From NCBI GenBank assembly GCA_020725555.1, contig DYEU01000018.1, positions 205,113-269,112 on the forward strand: 64,000 nt of DNA, read 5' to 3'. Below the pieces are notes generated by a model, which did not search any database, was not told the DNA's origin, and saw only the letters and a program-made list of their open reading frames with translations. Made by a program: the position numbers and the translations under genes. The stretch comes from Desulfatibacillum sp. Lineage in GTDB: Bacteria; Desulfobacterota; Desulfobacteria; Desulfobacterales; SpSt-501. Positions 19,609-27,175 of the stretch are shown here, one piece after another; position 1 is the first letter of the stretch; each line of letters opens with the position of its first letter.

Positions 19609-20838
19609 ATGACGACCCCCGTCTGGATCTTCATCGCCGCCTACCTCGGCATCGCCTTGGGCCACGTCCCCGGCCTGACGCTCGACCGGACGGGGATCGC
19701 CCTGCTCGGGGCGATGGCCATGATCGTCGCCGGCGCGATCACCCTGCCCGAGGCCGTGGCGGCGGTCGACGTCCCCACCCTGGTGCTGCTCTACGCCCTG
19801 ATGATCGTCTCCGCCCAGCTCCGCCTGGGCGGGTTCTACACGCGCACGGCGCTCGCCGTGGCCTCCGTGCTCGTTCACCCGCGCTTCTTTCTTTTCGCCG
19901 TCATGGTGACGAGCGCCGTGCTCTCGGCGGTCCTGGCCAACGACATCGTCTGCCTCGCCTTCACCCCGGTCCTGACCCTGGCCTTGCTCTCCGCCCGCCG
20001 CAACCCCATCCCCTACCTTCTCGGGCTGGCCCTTGCGAGCAACATCGGCTCGGCCGCGACCCTGATCGGCAACCCGCAGAACATGCTGATCGGCCAGGTG
20101 GGCCGCCTCGCTTTCGACCGCTTCTTCCTCTGGTGCGGGCCGCCCGCGGCGGCCTCGCTCCTGGCGGCCTACCTGCTGCTCTGCCTTGCCTTCCGCCGCG
20201 ACTTTCACCGCCGCATCGAAGCCCCCGAGGCCGCGCACCTTCTGGAGCGGCTGCCGCACTTCGACCGCTGGCAGAGCCTGAAGGGCCTCGTCGTGGTCGT
20301 CGCCCTGCTGGCCCTCTTTTTCACCGCCGTCCCCCGGGAGCTGAGCGCGCTCGGCGCGGCGGGCCTTCTGCTGTGCAGCCGCAAGATGAGCTCGCGCGCC
20401 GTGCTGCAGCTCGTCGACTGGCACCTGCTCACGCTCTTCGGCGCGCTCTTCATCCTCGTCCACGCCCTCGAGCTGACCGGGGTCCCCGCGGCACTCCTCG
20501 CCGGGTTGCGCCGCGCGGGCTTCGACCTCCACCGGCTCGAGCTTCTGGCGGCGGTCGCGGTCGTGCTGAGCAACCTCGTGAGCAACGTGCCCGCGGTCAT
20601 GCTCCTGGTGCGCTTTCTCGACCCGGCCCAGCCCGCGCCCTGGTACACCCTCGCCGTCGCCAGCACCTTCGCCGGAAACCTCCTCCCCATCGGCAGCATC
20701 GCCAACCTGATCGTCATCGAGCAGGCGGCCGCGGCCGGCGTGACGATCTCCTTCCGCAGCTACGTGCGCGTGGGCCTCCCCGTGACGCTCCTTTCGCTGG
20801 CCCTGCTCGCGCTCTGGATCCGGCTCGGCCCGGGCTGA
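19609..20838 (+). CDS. ArsB/NhaD-type (SLC13-like) anion or sodium permease
   Basis: The product is 409 aa and highly hydrophobic, with about 10-11 membrane helices. Two related halves each carry an Asn/Gly-rich re-entrant motif: NDIVCLAFTPV with ASNIGSAATLIGNPQN, and SNLVSNVPAVMLLVRF with AGNLLPIGSIANLIVIEQA. This inverted-repeat layout is that of the ion transporter superfamily, which includes ArsB, NhaD and dicarboxylate/sulfate carriers. The substrate cannot be read from the sequence and no arsenic genes flank it. It is a single-gene unit between two hairpin/promoter regions. Confidence 0.88.
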   Translation: MTTPVWIFIAAYLGIALGHVPGLTLDRTGIALLGAMAMIVAGAITLPEAVAAVDVPTLVLLYALMIVSAQLRLGGFYTRTALAVASVLVHPRFFLFAVMVTSAVLSAVLANDIVCLAFTPVLTLALLSARRNPIPYLLGLALASNIGSAATLIGNPQNMLIGQVGRLAFDRFFLWCGPPAAASLLAAYLLLCLAFRRDFHRRIEAPEAAHLLERLPHFDRWQSLKGLVVVVALLALFFTAVPRELSALGAAGLLLCSRKMSSRAVLQLVDWHLLTLFGALFILVHALELTGVPAALLAGLRRAGFDLHRLELLAAVAVVLSNLVSNVPAVMLLVRFLDPAQPAPWYTLAVASTFAGNLLPIGSIANLIVIEQAAAAGVTISFRSYVRVGLPVTLLSLALLALWIRLGPG

Positions 20839-20855
20839 GGCCCGCGCGCCCTTCG

Positions 20856-20883
20856 TTGACAAGCCTCCGGCGGGGGTTACCTT
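20856..20883 (+). promoter_or_regulatory. Putative sigma70 promoter for the 96-aa gene
   Basis: A perfect TTGACA is followed after 16 bp by TACCTT (preceded by GT). The -10 is unusual but recurs at two other promoters in this window. Confidence 0.5.
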
Positions 20884-20939
20884 CGGGCAACGGGGCAAGC
20901 CCATCGGCCCCGATCCCGAAACGCATCGAGGAGGGTCCC

Positions 20940-21230
20940 ATGGCCCATCACGAAACGGAGCGACTGGCGTTCTTCTTCCCGCGGGCGCGGGTCTTGAGCG
21001 AAGCCGAGGTCGCCGCCCTGCCCGAAGACAAGCGGCGCGCCGCGGCCCGCGGGGGCACCCCGGGGGTGTGGCTCGAGGTCCACTGCCCCGGCGGGGCCTG
21101 TGTGGGGGCGGACGGCAAGGTCGTCCTCGAGGCCGCGGGCGTCGAGCCCGCCAAGGCCAAGGGCATCTGGCTGAACGTCTTCTGCCCGGAGGAGAGCTGC
21201 CTCTGGAAAAGCGGGGCCGAAACGGTCTAG
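20940..21230 (+). CDS. Conserved hypothetical small protein with paired cysteines (96 aa)
   Basis: I do not recognise a named family. The protein starts MAHHETERLAFFFPRAR and has two Cys pairs, HCPGGACVGADG and FCPEESCLWKSG, in a context of beta strands (GVWLEVHC, KGIWLNVFC). The near-repeat of strand plus Cys-x4-Cys suggests an internal duplication that could bind a metal or form disulfides. GAGGAGG precedes the ATG and a TTGACA promoter lies upstream. It is separated from the convergent regulator gene by a hairpin. Confidence 0.78.
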   Translation: MAHHETERLAFFFPRARVLSEAEVAALPEDKRRAAARGGTPGVWLEVHCPGGACVGADGKVVLEAAGVEPAKAKGIWLNVFCPEESCLWKSGAETV

Positions 21231-21262
21231 ACGGCCGCGGTCCCCGATCCCTCACCCGTTTC

Positions 21263-21286
21263 CCGTCCCGGCCCCGGCCGGGACGG
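21263..21286. terminator. Hairpin between convergent genes
   Basis: A perfect 11-bp inverted repeat (CCGTCCCGGCC / GGCCGGGACGG) with a 2-nt loop abuts the regulator stop codon and can serve both strands. Confidence 0.55.
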
Positions 21287-22690
21287 TCATTTCCGGTAGA
21301 CCTCGGCGCGGATCCCGTAGCGCCGCAGGATCTGCTGCAGCGCCTGGCGCTCCAGCCCGCAGCGGCGCGCGGCCTGCGACACGTTCCCGCCGCTTTCCGC
21401 AAGCAGCCGGCCGAGAAAGTCGCGGTTGAAGCGCTCGAGGGCCTGCTGCTTGGCGCGGCGGTAGTCCCCGGCCGCCTCCGGGGGCGAGGCGGGGCGCTCC
21501 GCTTCGGCGGGCGCTTCCTCGGTTTCCTCCCAGCCCACGTCGGCCGGTCCGATGTCGTCGCCGGCGGCGAAGGAGATCCCGCGCATGATCACGTTTTCGA
21601 GCTCGCGCACGTTGCCGCGCCAGTCGTGCCGCAGAAAGCGGCCCATCAGCTCGGGGGAGATCCGCTTGCGGGGGCGGCCGAGGAGCGTGCAGTGCTTCTG
21701 CAGCAGGTGGTCGGCGATGAGCGGGATGTCCTCGCGGTGCTCGCGGAGGCTCGGCTGCCGGATGGGGAGCACGTTGAGGCGGTAGAAGAAGTCCTCGCGG
21801 AACTCGCCGGCCGCGATCTTCGCCGCGAGGTCCCGGTTCGTGGAGGCGATGATGCGGACGTCGACCACGACCGAGCGCGTCTCCCCGAGCGGCTTGATCT
21901 CCTTTTCCTGGAGCACGCGCAGGAGCTTGGTCTGGATCGAGGGGCTGATGTCGCCGATCTCGTCGAGGAAGATCGTCCCGCCGTGGGCCTCCTGAAAGAG
22001 GCCGGGGCGGTTTTCGGTCGCGTGGGTGAAGGCGCCTTTGCGGTAGCCGAAGAGCTCGCTTTCGAGGATGTTCTCGGGGACGGTGGGGCAGTTCACGGCG
22101 ACGAAGGGGCCGCCGCGGCGCGGGCTGAGCGCATGGAGGGCGCGGGCGGTCAGGTCCTTGCCCGTGCCGGACTCGCCCGTGATCAGGACCGTGAGGTCGG
22201 TCTTGGCCGCCATCTGGATTGTCTCGTAGAGCCGCTGCATCACCGCGCTCTTGCCGACGAGGTCCTGGAAGGCGGCCAGCGGCGAACAGACAAGCTGCAG
22301 CCGCCGGTTCTCCTGGATGAGGCGGCTGCGCTCGAGGGCCTTCTCCAGGCGCACGACGAGGGCCTCGTGCTCGAAGGGCTTGGTGATGAAGTCATAGGCC
22401 CCGCCGCGCATGGCCCGCACGGCGGTGTCGATCTCGCCGAAGGCGGTCATCATCACGACCGTCTGCTCGGGGCTCTCGCGCTTGATGATCTCGAGGAGCT
22501 CCAGCCCGTCCATGCCGGGCATTTTGATGTCGGCGAGCACGAGATCGAAGCGCCCGGCGGAGATCTTGCGCAGGGCCTCCTCGCCCGAGGCCGCCGTCTC
22601 AACCCGGCAGCGGAGCTCGGGCTCGAGAGCCCGCCGCAACAGCTCGAGGAGGTCCCGCTCGTCGTCCACGATGAGGATCGCCCGCTTCAT
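21287..22690 (-). CDS. NtrC-family sigma54-dependent response regulator
   Basis: The product is 467 aa. The receiver domain (1-120) carries the acidic pocket DDE at 9-11 and phospho-acceptor Asp54 (VLADIKMPG). An AAA+ domain (about 140-380) follows with Walker A GESGTGKD, the sigma54-contact loop GAFTHA (usually GAFTGA), Walker [11 protein letters not shown] and the arginine-finger region. The C-terminal Fis-type helix-turn-helix is [20 protein letters not shown]. It activates sigma54 promoters when phosphorylated, presumably by the adjacent kinase, whose stop its ATG overlaps. Two -24/-12 promoters 4 kb away are its best candidate targets. Confidence 0.95.
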   Translation of the reverse strand: MKRAILIVDDERDLLELLRRALEPELRCRVETAASGEEALRKISAGRFDLVLADIKMPGMDGLELLEIIKRESPEQTVVMMTAFGEIDTAVRAMRGGAYDFITKPFEHEALVVRLEKALERSRLIQENRRLQLVCSPLAAFQDLVGKSAVMQRLYETIQMAAKTDLTVLITGESGTGKDLTARALHALSPRRGGPFVAVNCPTVPENILESELFGYRKGAFTHATENRPGLFQEAHGGTIFLDEIGDISPSIQTKLLRVLQEKEIKPLGETRSVVVDVRIIASTNRDLAAKIAAGEFREDFFYRLNVLPIRQPSLREHREDIPLIADHLLQKHCTLLGRPRKRISPELMGRFLRHDWRGNVRELENVIMRGISFAAGDDIGPADVGWEETEEAPAEAERPASPPEAAGDYRRAKQQALERFNRDFLGRLLAESGGNVSQAARRCGLERQALQQILRRYGIRAEVYRK

Positions 22691-24207
22691 GTCTCCTCCT
22701 CGGGCGGCGCCCCGGCGGCGGGCAGCACCACGGTGAAGACCGAGCCCTTGCCGGGCCGGCTTTCCACGCGGATCTCGCCGCCGTGGCGGCGCACGATGCC
22801 GTAGCTCACCGAAAGGCCGAGACCGGTCCCCTCGCCGGTCGGCTTGGTCGTGAAGAAGGGATCGAAGATGTGAGGCAGGTCCTTGTCCTCGATCCCGCAG
22901 CCGTCGTCCTCCACGGCGACGGCAAGCTTGCCCTCCTCCTCGAGCCAGCGGGTGACGACCCGGATCGTCCCTTCCCCGCCCACGGCGTGCCGCGCGTTCA
23001 TGAGCAGGTTGAGGAGCACCTGCTTGATCTTCTTTTCGTCCACCACGACCTCGGGGATGCGGCGGTCGAAATCGGACTCCAGACGGATCCGGCCGCCGGC
23101 CGCGTTCTGCCCGAAGAAGTGGAGCACCTCCTCGATCGTGCGGTGGATGTCCACTTTCTCCTGCTTCGGCTCGGAGCGGCGGGCGAACTTGAGGAGGTCC
23201 TCGACGATCGCTTTGCAGTGGCGCACGTGCTTTTCGATCGTCTTCAGGTCCCGGTGGCGCTCGGAGCCGGGGGCCTCGCCGCGCAGGAGAAGCTGCGTGT
23301 AGCCGAGAATGACGCCCAGCGGGTTGTTGATCTCGTGGGCGACGCCGGCGGAGAGCTGGCCGATCGAGGCCAGCCGGTCGGCCTGGGCCATCTGCTCCTG
23401 GAGCCGGCGGCGCTCCTCGATGTCGCGGGCGATCAGGTGGACGGCTGCGCCCTCCCCCCCGCTTTCGCGGTCGCGGACCGCGCTCGCAAGGACGGGGAGC
23501 AGGACGCCGTCGGCGCGCCGGAGCTCGAGCTCGACGTTCTGGACGAAGCCGCGGCGCTCGATCGCCGCACCGATCTCCCGCCAGGCCCCGGGCCGGGCGA
23601 GGAAGCGCACCAGCGGCGCCCCCCGCAGGCGGTCGGCGGCCTCCTCGCCGCCCCCGAGCAGCTTCGCCCCGGCGGGGTTGATCTCGCGGATCGTTCCCTC
23701 CGGGTCGAGGACCAGGATCGGGTCGCGCGCGACCTCGAAGATGCGCCGGTATTGCCGCTCCGAAAAGGCGAGCGCGCGCGCCCTGTCGCCTGCGAGGCGC
23801 TCGAGCTCGCGGTTCACCTCGAGGAGCTCGGCCCGGGCGCGGCGCAGGGCCAGCCGGTCGCGGGCGATCCGCTCGGTGGCTTTCCAGACGCGCTCGAAAA
23901 ACAGGGTGACCGCGGCGAGGGCGACGAACAGCAGGGTGTTGACCGCGCTGCTGTAAGGCCGCAGGGCGGCCCAGAGGTCCTCGCGCCCCGCGAGCAGAAG
24001 CCCCTGGCGGGCGATGTGCCCCGCCGCGCGCGAGAGGGAAAACCCGGCCAGCCCCACGCAGACCCAGAAGAGGTAGATCCGCAGCAGGCTTTCGGGATCC
24101 GCGCGCCTCAGGTGCGTCGCCGTCCCCAGGCAGAGAAACGAGAGGGCGATCATGGCGAGCGAGCCGCCCACGTCCACGGCGAAGAGCGGCCAGAAGGGCA
24201 CGGTCAT
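22687..24207 (-). CDS. Membrane PAS-sensor histidine kinase
   Basis: The product is 506 aa. Three membrane helices span about residues 5-115 (e.g. SLAMIALSFLCLGTATHL). A coiled coil, a PAS domain (IFEVARDPILVLDPEGTI), a HisKA domain with phospho-His in GVAHEINNPLGVILGY, and a HATPase domain (NLLMNARHAV, DDGCGIEDKDLPHIF, GTGLGLSVSYGIV) follow. It autophosphorylates and passes phosphate to the overlapping NtrC-type regulator. The ATG overlaps the stop of the upstream 166-aa membrane protein (ATGA), so sensor membrane protein, kinase and regulator are one operon. Confidence 0.94.
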   Translation of the reverse strand: MTVPFWPLFAVDVGGSLAMIALSFLCLGTATHLRRADPESLLRIYLFWVCVGLAGFSLSRAAGHIARQGLLLAGREDLWAALRPYSSAVNTLLFVALAAVTLFFERVWKATERIARDRLALRRARAELLEVNRELERLAGDRARALAFSERQYRRIFEVARDPILVLDPEGTIREINPAGAKLLGGGEEAADRLRGAPLVRFLARPGAWREIGAAIERRGFVQNVELELRRADGVLLPVLASAVRDRESGGEGAAVHLIARDIEERRRLQEQMAQADRLASIGQLSAGVAHEINNPLGVILGYTQLLLRGEAPGSERHRDLKTIEKHVRHCKAIVEDLLKFARRSEPKQEKVDIHRTIEEVLHFFGQNAAGGRIRLESDFDRRIPEVVVDEKKIKQVLLNLLMNARHAVGGEGTIRVVTRWLEEEGKLAVAVEDDGCGIEDKDLPHIFDPFFTTKPTGEGTGLGLSVSYGIVRRHGGEIRVESRPGKGSVFTVVLPAAGAPPEEET

Positions 24208-24704
24208 GGCTCCTCCTCGCCGGGGAAGGCCGCCTCCGGCCGGCGGCGCAGATCCCGCAACCCCGCGTAGAGAAAGGCCATCGCCGGGACGCAAAGCAGG
24301 TGATCGAGCCGGGCGAGATAGTAGAGCGGGGCGAGGATCTCCCCGAAGGCGCCGGCCTCGATCCGCACCCAGGCCGGTGCGAGGCGGACCGTGGCGACGA
24401 TCCCCCACTGCTCATCCAGCAGGTGGGCGAAGAAGGCGGCCGCGTTCCAGAGAACGAAGAACAGGGCCGCAAGCTGGATCTTCCGCCACCCGGGGTGCCG
24501 CACAAGCCCCCGCTGCCGCAGGCGCAGGACGAGGAGCCCCATCGCGGCGAGAAACAAGAGGTGCGCCCCCTGGTGGAGAACGAGGCTGTCGGTCGGGCCG
24601 TGCTCCTGCAGGGCGTGAAGCGGCGAGGCGGAAAGGAAGAAGAGGAAGGCGGCGAGCGCCGCCGGGGGGGGAGAGACGGTTCTGCCGCGTCGGAGGGGAA
24701 GCAT
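24204..24704 (-). CDS. Integral membrane protein upstream of the histidine kinase (166 aa)
   Basis: The protein has a hydrophobic N-terminal segment that may be a signal anchor (ALAAFLFFLSASPLHA), then about three to four membrane helices (HLLFLAAMGLLVL, ALFFVLWNAAAFFAHLL, APLYYLARLDHLLCVPAMAF). Several His residues lie within or near helices. I cannot name a family. Tight coupling to the kinase (ATGA) suggests a signalling input or accessory role. Function is inferred from position only. Confidence 0.75.
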   Translation of the reverse strand: MLPLRRGRTVSPPPAALAAFLFFLSASPLHALQEHGPTDSLVLHQGAHLLFLAAMGLLVLRLRQRGLVRHPGWRKIQLAALFFVLWNAAAFFAHLLDEQWGIVATVRLAPAWVRIEAGAFGEILAPLYYLARLDHLLCVPAMAFLYAGLRDLRRRPEAAFPGEEEP

Positions 24705-24755
24705 GCTGCGTTCTCTCAGGCGGCGGGCCCGGTTGCCTTGCGCCCGCGGAAGCCC

Positions 24756-25277
24756 TCAGCCCGGTGCGGAGAGGCGGGCGGCCCGCAGCCGCGCGATCAG
24801 CCGGGGGGCGAACCGCCGCAACCGCCCGGTGACCAGCCGCGCCAGGAGATAGGCGACCAGAAACACGAGAACGTAGTTCACCCCCTCCGGCCAGCCGGGA
24901 ACGGGCACGCCGCGGGGGGAAAAACGGAATTGCAGCCAGTCCAGGGCGAAGAAACAGGGCCAGAGCGCGGCTGCGGAGAGCCCGAACTTGTTGAAAAAGA
25001 CGTGGCCGAAGGCGCTGTTCGCCTGGCGGTTCAGGGCCTTGTAGCTTGCGGCGTCGCCGCGGGAGGCCGCTTCCCGCGAGAGCTCGTGGTATTTCCGCAG
25101 CTCGGCCTCCAGGCGGGCGAGATGGCTGCGGTTGACCCGGGCGACGACCCGCAGCGTGCCCTCACCGACGAACACGGCGAGCAGCGCCAGCAGGACGGTG
25201 CCGAGCGCGCCGTTTGCCGGCGCCGAGGCCGTCAGGGCAAACATGGGGGCAAGCCACGGATCCAGCACATGCGCCAT
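24756..25277 (-). CDS. Membrane protein with Oxa1/DUF106-like layout (173 aa)
   Basis: The protein has an N-terminal membrane helix (LGTVLLALLAVFVGEG), a charged cytoplasmic helical segment (ARLEAELRKYHELSREAASR, then GDAASYKALNRQANSAFG), a pair of central hydrophobic segments (GLSAAALWPCFFALDWLQF) and a C-terminal helix (NYVLVFLVAYLLARLV). The order helix / charged hairpin / helices resembles small YidC-Oxa1-EMC3 (DUF106) proteins, but I see no diagnostic residue, so this is only a resemblance. It lies between the permease and kinase genes on the same strand, after a strong hairpin. Confidence 0.65.
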   Translation of the reverse strand: MAHVLDPWLAPMFALTASAPANGALGTVLLALLAVFVGEGTLRVVARVNRSHLARLEAELRKYHELSREAASRGDAASYKALNRQANSAFGHVFFNKFGLSAAALWPCFFALDWLQFRFSPRGVPVPGWPEGVNYVLVFLVAYLLARLVTGRLRRFAPRLIARLRAARLSAPG

Positions 25278-25338
25278 GGCGGCGCTCCTTCCGCCGCGCC
25301 TTCCCCCCGCCGCGGCCGTTGGGGTGCGGGGAGGGGAA

Positions 25339-25368
25339 GCCCGGGCCGGCTTGGCCGCCGGCCCGGGC
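25339..25368 (-). terminator. Strong hairpin after the TauE/SafE permease gene
   Basis: A perfect 12-bp inverted repeat (GCCCGGGCCGGC / GCCGGCCCGGGC) with a 6-nt loop lies 33 bases past the permease stop. It has no T-run. It probably reduces read-through from the sigma54 operon into the sensor genes. Confidence 0.6.
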
Positions 25369-25401
25369 GTGGCCGTGTTCGGCTCCGTACCGCGGGTGCG
25401 A

Positions 25402-26631
25402 TCACATCGGCACCCAGGCCCTCCCGAAGAAGCCCTTGCTCAGGTAGCCGATCCCCACGTAGAGGGCGAGCACGATGAAGATGAGCTTCAACCACTTGTC
25501 GGGGATGTACTTGGCGGTCCGCGGGCCGATCATGGAGCCGATGAAGATCCCGATCAACTGGATGCCGACGAGCGTCCAGTCCATCCCGGCGCCGGCCACC
25601 TGGATGTAGGTCGTGATGCCCGTGATCATGCTGAGCAGCACGGCGAGCGCCGAGGTGCCGGCAACGACGAACATGGGCAGCCCCACGATGCTCGTGAGGT
25701 AGGGGACGTAGAGGAAGCCCCCGCCCACCCCGATGAAGGCCGAGATGGCGGCGATGACCACCCCGCCGAAAAAGGCGGCGATGGGGTTGAAGGTGAAGTC
25801 GGTCCCGAAGAAGGCCATGGTGGACTTGGTGAGCCCGAAGGATTTCAGGGTGACGCCCGCGGCGGCGATGTCCTTTTTCTCGCGCACGGTCTTCTCGAAG
25901 GCCTGGGCCGCGGCCTTGGCGGCCTTCTTGCTCTCCTGGCCCTTGGGCGTGAGCTCGTAGATGAGGACGAAGCCCACGACCAGGACGAAGACCCCGAACC
26001 AGCCCTGGTACTGGCTGAAACTCACGCGTCCGCCGCTGATCGAGGCCGAGAGATAGGCGCCGACGATCGAGCCGATGCCGAGGGCGAGCCCGAGCGGCCA
26101 GGACATGCGCCGGGACTTGAAGTAGTTGATGACGCTGAGAATGGCCGAGAGCCCGACCAGGAACTGGTTCGAGGTGCGGATGCTGTCGGTCAGCGTCTTG
26201 TTCAGGCCGGGTGCGGTTTCGCGGAAGGTGCGCACCCAGTCGCCCAGCCCGTAGACGGTCATGTGCCCGACCCCGGCCATGATGCCGCCGAAGGCGCCGA
26301 CGGTCGAAAAGATCCAGCCCACCCAGGTGGCCCAGACGAGCGCGAGAATCCAATTGACCTGCGGTGCTCCGGGCACGCCGAAGGCCCCGCGCGGGGCCGT
26401 GGGGTCGATCTGCCCCTTGCCCTTGCCCTCCGGGGCCTTGGCGATCTCCTGGCCGAGCTTGGCGGGAAGCCCGAGATCGCTGCCCACGGTCTTGGGCTTG
26501 GGCGCCTCGGCCGCCGGCTGGCCCTGGGCGGCGGGCTGCTGGGCCCAAAGGGCGCCGGCGCCCAACACGAAGAACGCCGCCGCCAGCGCGAACACGGCGA
26601 TCCCTTTTGCCAAAAATCCTTTCCTCTTCAT
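25402..26631 (-). CDS. TauE/SafE-family sulfite/sulfonate-type permease, enlarged form
   Basis: The product is 409 aa, longer than the usual ~250. It begins with a signal-like hydrophobic segment (GIAVFALAAAFFVLGAGALWAQ), an extracytoplasmic Pro/Ala/Gln linker (about residues 32-85), then about 8 membrane helices in two homologous halves. The halves are separated by a charged loop rich in Lys/Ala (KGQESKKAAKAAAQAFEKTV). The second half contains the typical FIGVGGGFLYVPYL motif. Family members export or import sulfite, sulfoacetate or related anions. AGGAGG precedes the ATG, and a near-consensus sigma54 promoter lies 69-84 bp upstream. Confidence 0.88.
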   Translation of the reverse strand: MKRKGFLAKGIAVFALAAAFFVLGAGALWAQQPAAQGQPAAEAPKPKTVGSDLGLPAKLGQEIAKAPEGKGKGQIDPTAPRGAFGVPGAPQVNWILALVWATWVGWIFSTVGAFGGIMAGVGHMTVYGLGDWVRTFRETAPGLNKTLTDSIRTSNQFLVGLSAILSVINYFKSRRMSWPLGLALGIGSIVGAYLSASISGGRVSFSQYQGWFGVFVLVVGFVLIYELTPKGQESKKAAKAAAQAFEKTVREKKDIAAAGVTLKSFGLTKSTMAFFGTDFTFNPIAAFFGGVVIAAISAFIGVGGGFLYVPYLTSIVGLPMFVVAGTSALAVLLSMITGITTYIQVAGAGMDWTLVGIQLIGIFIGSMIGPRTAKYIPDKWLKLIFIVLALYVGIGYLSKGFFGRAWVPM

Positions 26632-26699
26632 CCTTCCTCCTTTCCCGATGCACCGGCCGGCGGCCGGGTATTGGATGACGGCAAACCCCCGCCTCGCAA

Positions 26700-26715
26700 A
26701 GCAAGCCGCATGCCA
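26700..26715 (-). promoter_or_regulatory. Sigma54 (-24/-12) promoter for the TauE/SafE permease
   Basis: The minus strand reads TGGCATGCGGCTTGCT, close to the consensus TGGCACG-N4-TTGCW. The invariant GG and GC are exactly 10 bp apart. The predicted start is ~12 bp downstream, about 60 bp before the ATG at 26631. Confidence 0.72.
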
Positions 26716-26802
26716 TGCGGGGCGGACCCCCGGCACCCCCGGGCGGCCGGCGGCGGATGGGGAACGCCGCCGGGGAGAAAGGATGGCTGTAAGGGCAATA
26801 AC

Positions 26803-26824
26803 CAATCGAAATTCATGGTGATTG
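26803..26824. promoter_or_regulatory. Candidate activator-binding dyad (CAATC-N12-GATTG)
   Basis: CAATC and GATTG are inverted and 12 bp apart, 88-109 bp upstream of the minus-strand -24 element, a normal position for an enhancer of a sigma54 promoter. The arms are short, so the support is positional. Confidence 0.35.
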
Positions 26825-26931
26825 TTTCAAGATCGCCGCGGTCGGCGAACCCTCCCCGGGCGCTGGTGCGCGGCTTCTGGGGAGCCTCCGCGGGGAATGC
26901 CGCCGTCGCCTCGGCCTTCGGTATCGCAAAA

Positions 26932-26958
26932 AAAATTATGCACTGCAACAATAATTTT
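26932..26958. promoter_or_regulatory. AT-rich perfect dyad, candidate sigma54 enhancer
   Basis: AAAATTAT and ATAATTTT form a perfect 8-bp inverted repeat around an 11-bp centre (GCACTGCAACA). Flanking CGC and GCG bases extend the symmetry if the longer A-run is looped. It lies about 135-160 bp upstream of the plus-strand -24 element, suited to an NtrC-type activator. Confidence 0.45.
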
Positions 26959-27090
26959 GCGTTTAACCCTCCCCCGGCCATGGCGCCGGAAACGGCGGGG
27001 GAAACGAACTCACGCCCCAACCCTTCGGAACGAATTGAGTTTCTCCTCCCCGAAGGCGGCTGCGGCCGTTTCGGGGTGCTGCGCAGCGCC

Positions 27091-27106
27091 TGGTATGCTT
27101 ATTGCT
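27091..27106 (+). promoter_or_regulatory. Sigma54 (-24/-12) promoter for the molybdopterin oxidoreductase operon
   Basis: TGGTATGCTTATTGCT matches the pattern TGGCACG-N4-TTGCW with GG and GC exactly 10 bp apart and a C before the TGG. The ATG is at 27176, 70 bp downstream, after a GGGGGAGG ribosome site. Confidence 0.68.
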
Positions 27107-27175
27107 GCCTTCCCGGGGTTCGAATGCCGCGAAGATTCAGACCACACCTTACTCGTAGGGGGAGGTTTTCGGCCG

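Larger units (their letters stand above)
26632..27175. other. 544-bp divergent intergenic control region
   Basis: This gap separates the TauE/SafE gene from the molybdopterin operon. It holds a minus-strand -24/-12 promoter (26700-26715), an imperfect dyad (26803-26824), an AT-rich perfect dyad (26932-26958) and a plus-strand -24/-12 promoter (27091-27106). It is visibly more AT-rich than the rest of the window around 26800-26830 and 26930-26965. I see no convincing gene in it, although open frames cross it. Confidence 0.75.

Noticed and set aside
26822-27175. N-terminal extension or Tat signal for the molybdopterin subunit
   Set aside because: The open frame upstream of 27176 contains no usable twin-arginine motif, covers the sigma54 promoter and lacks coding character.
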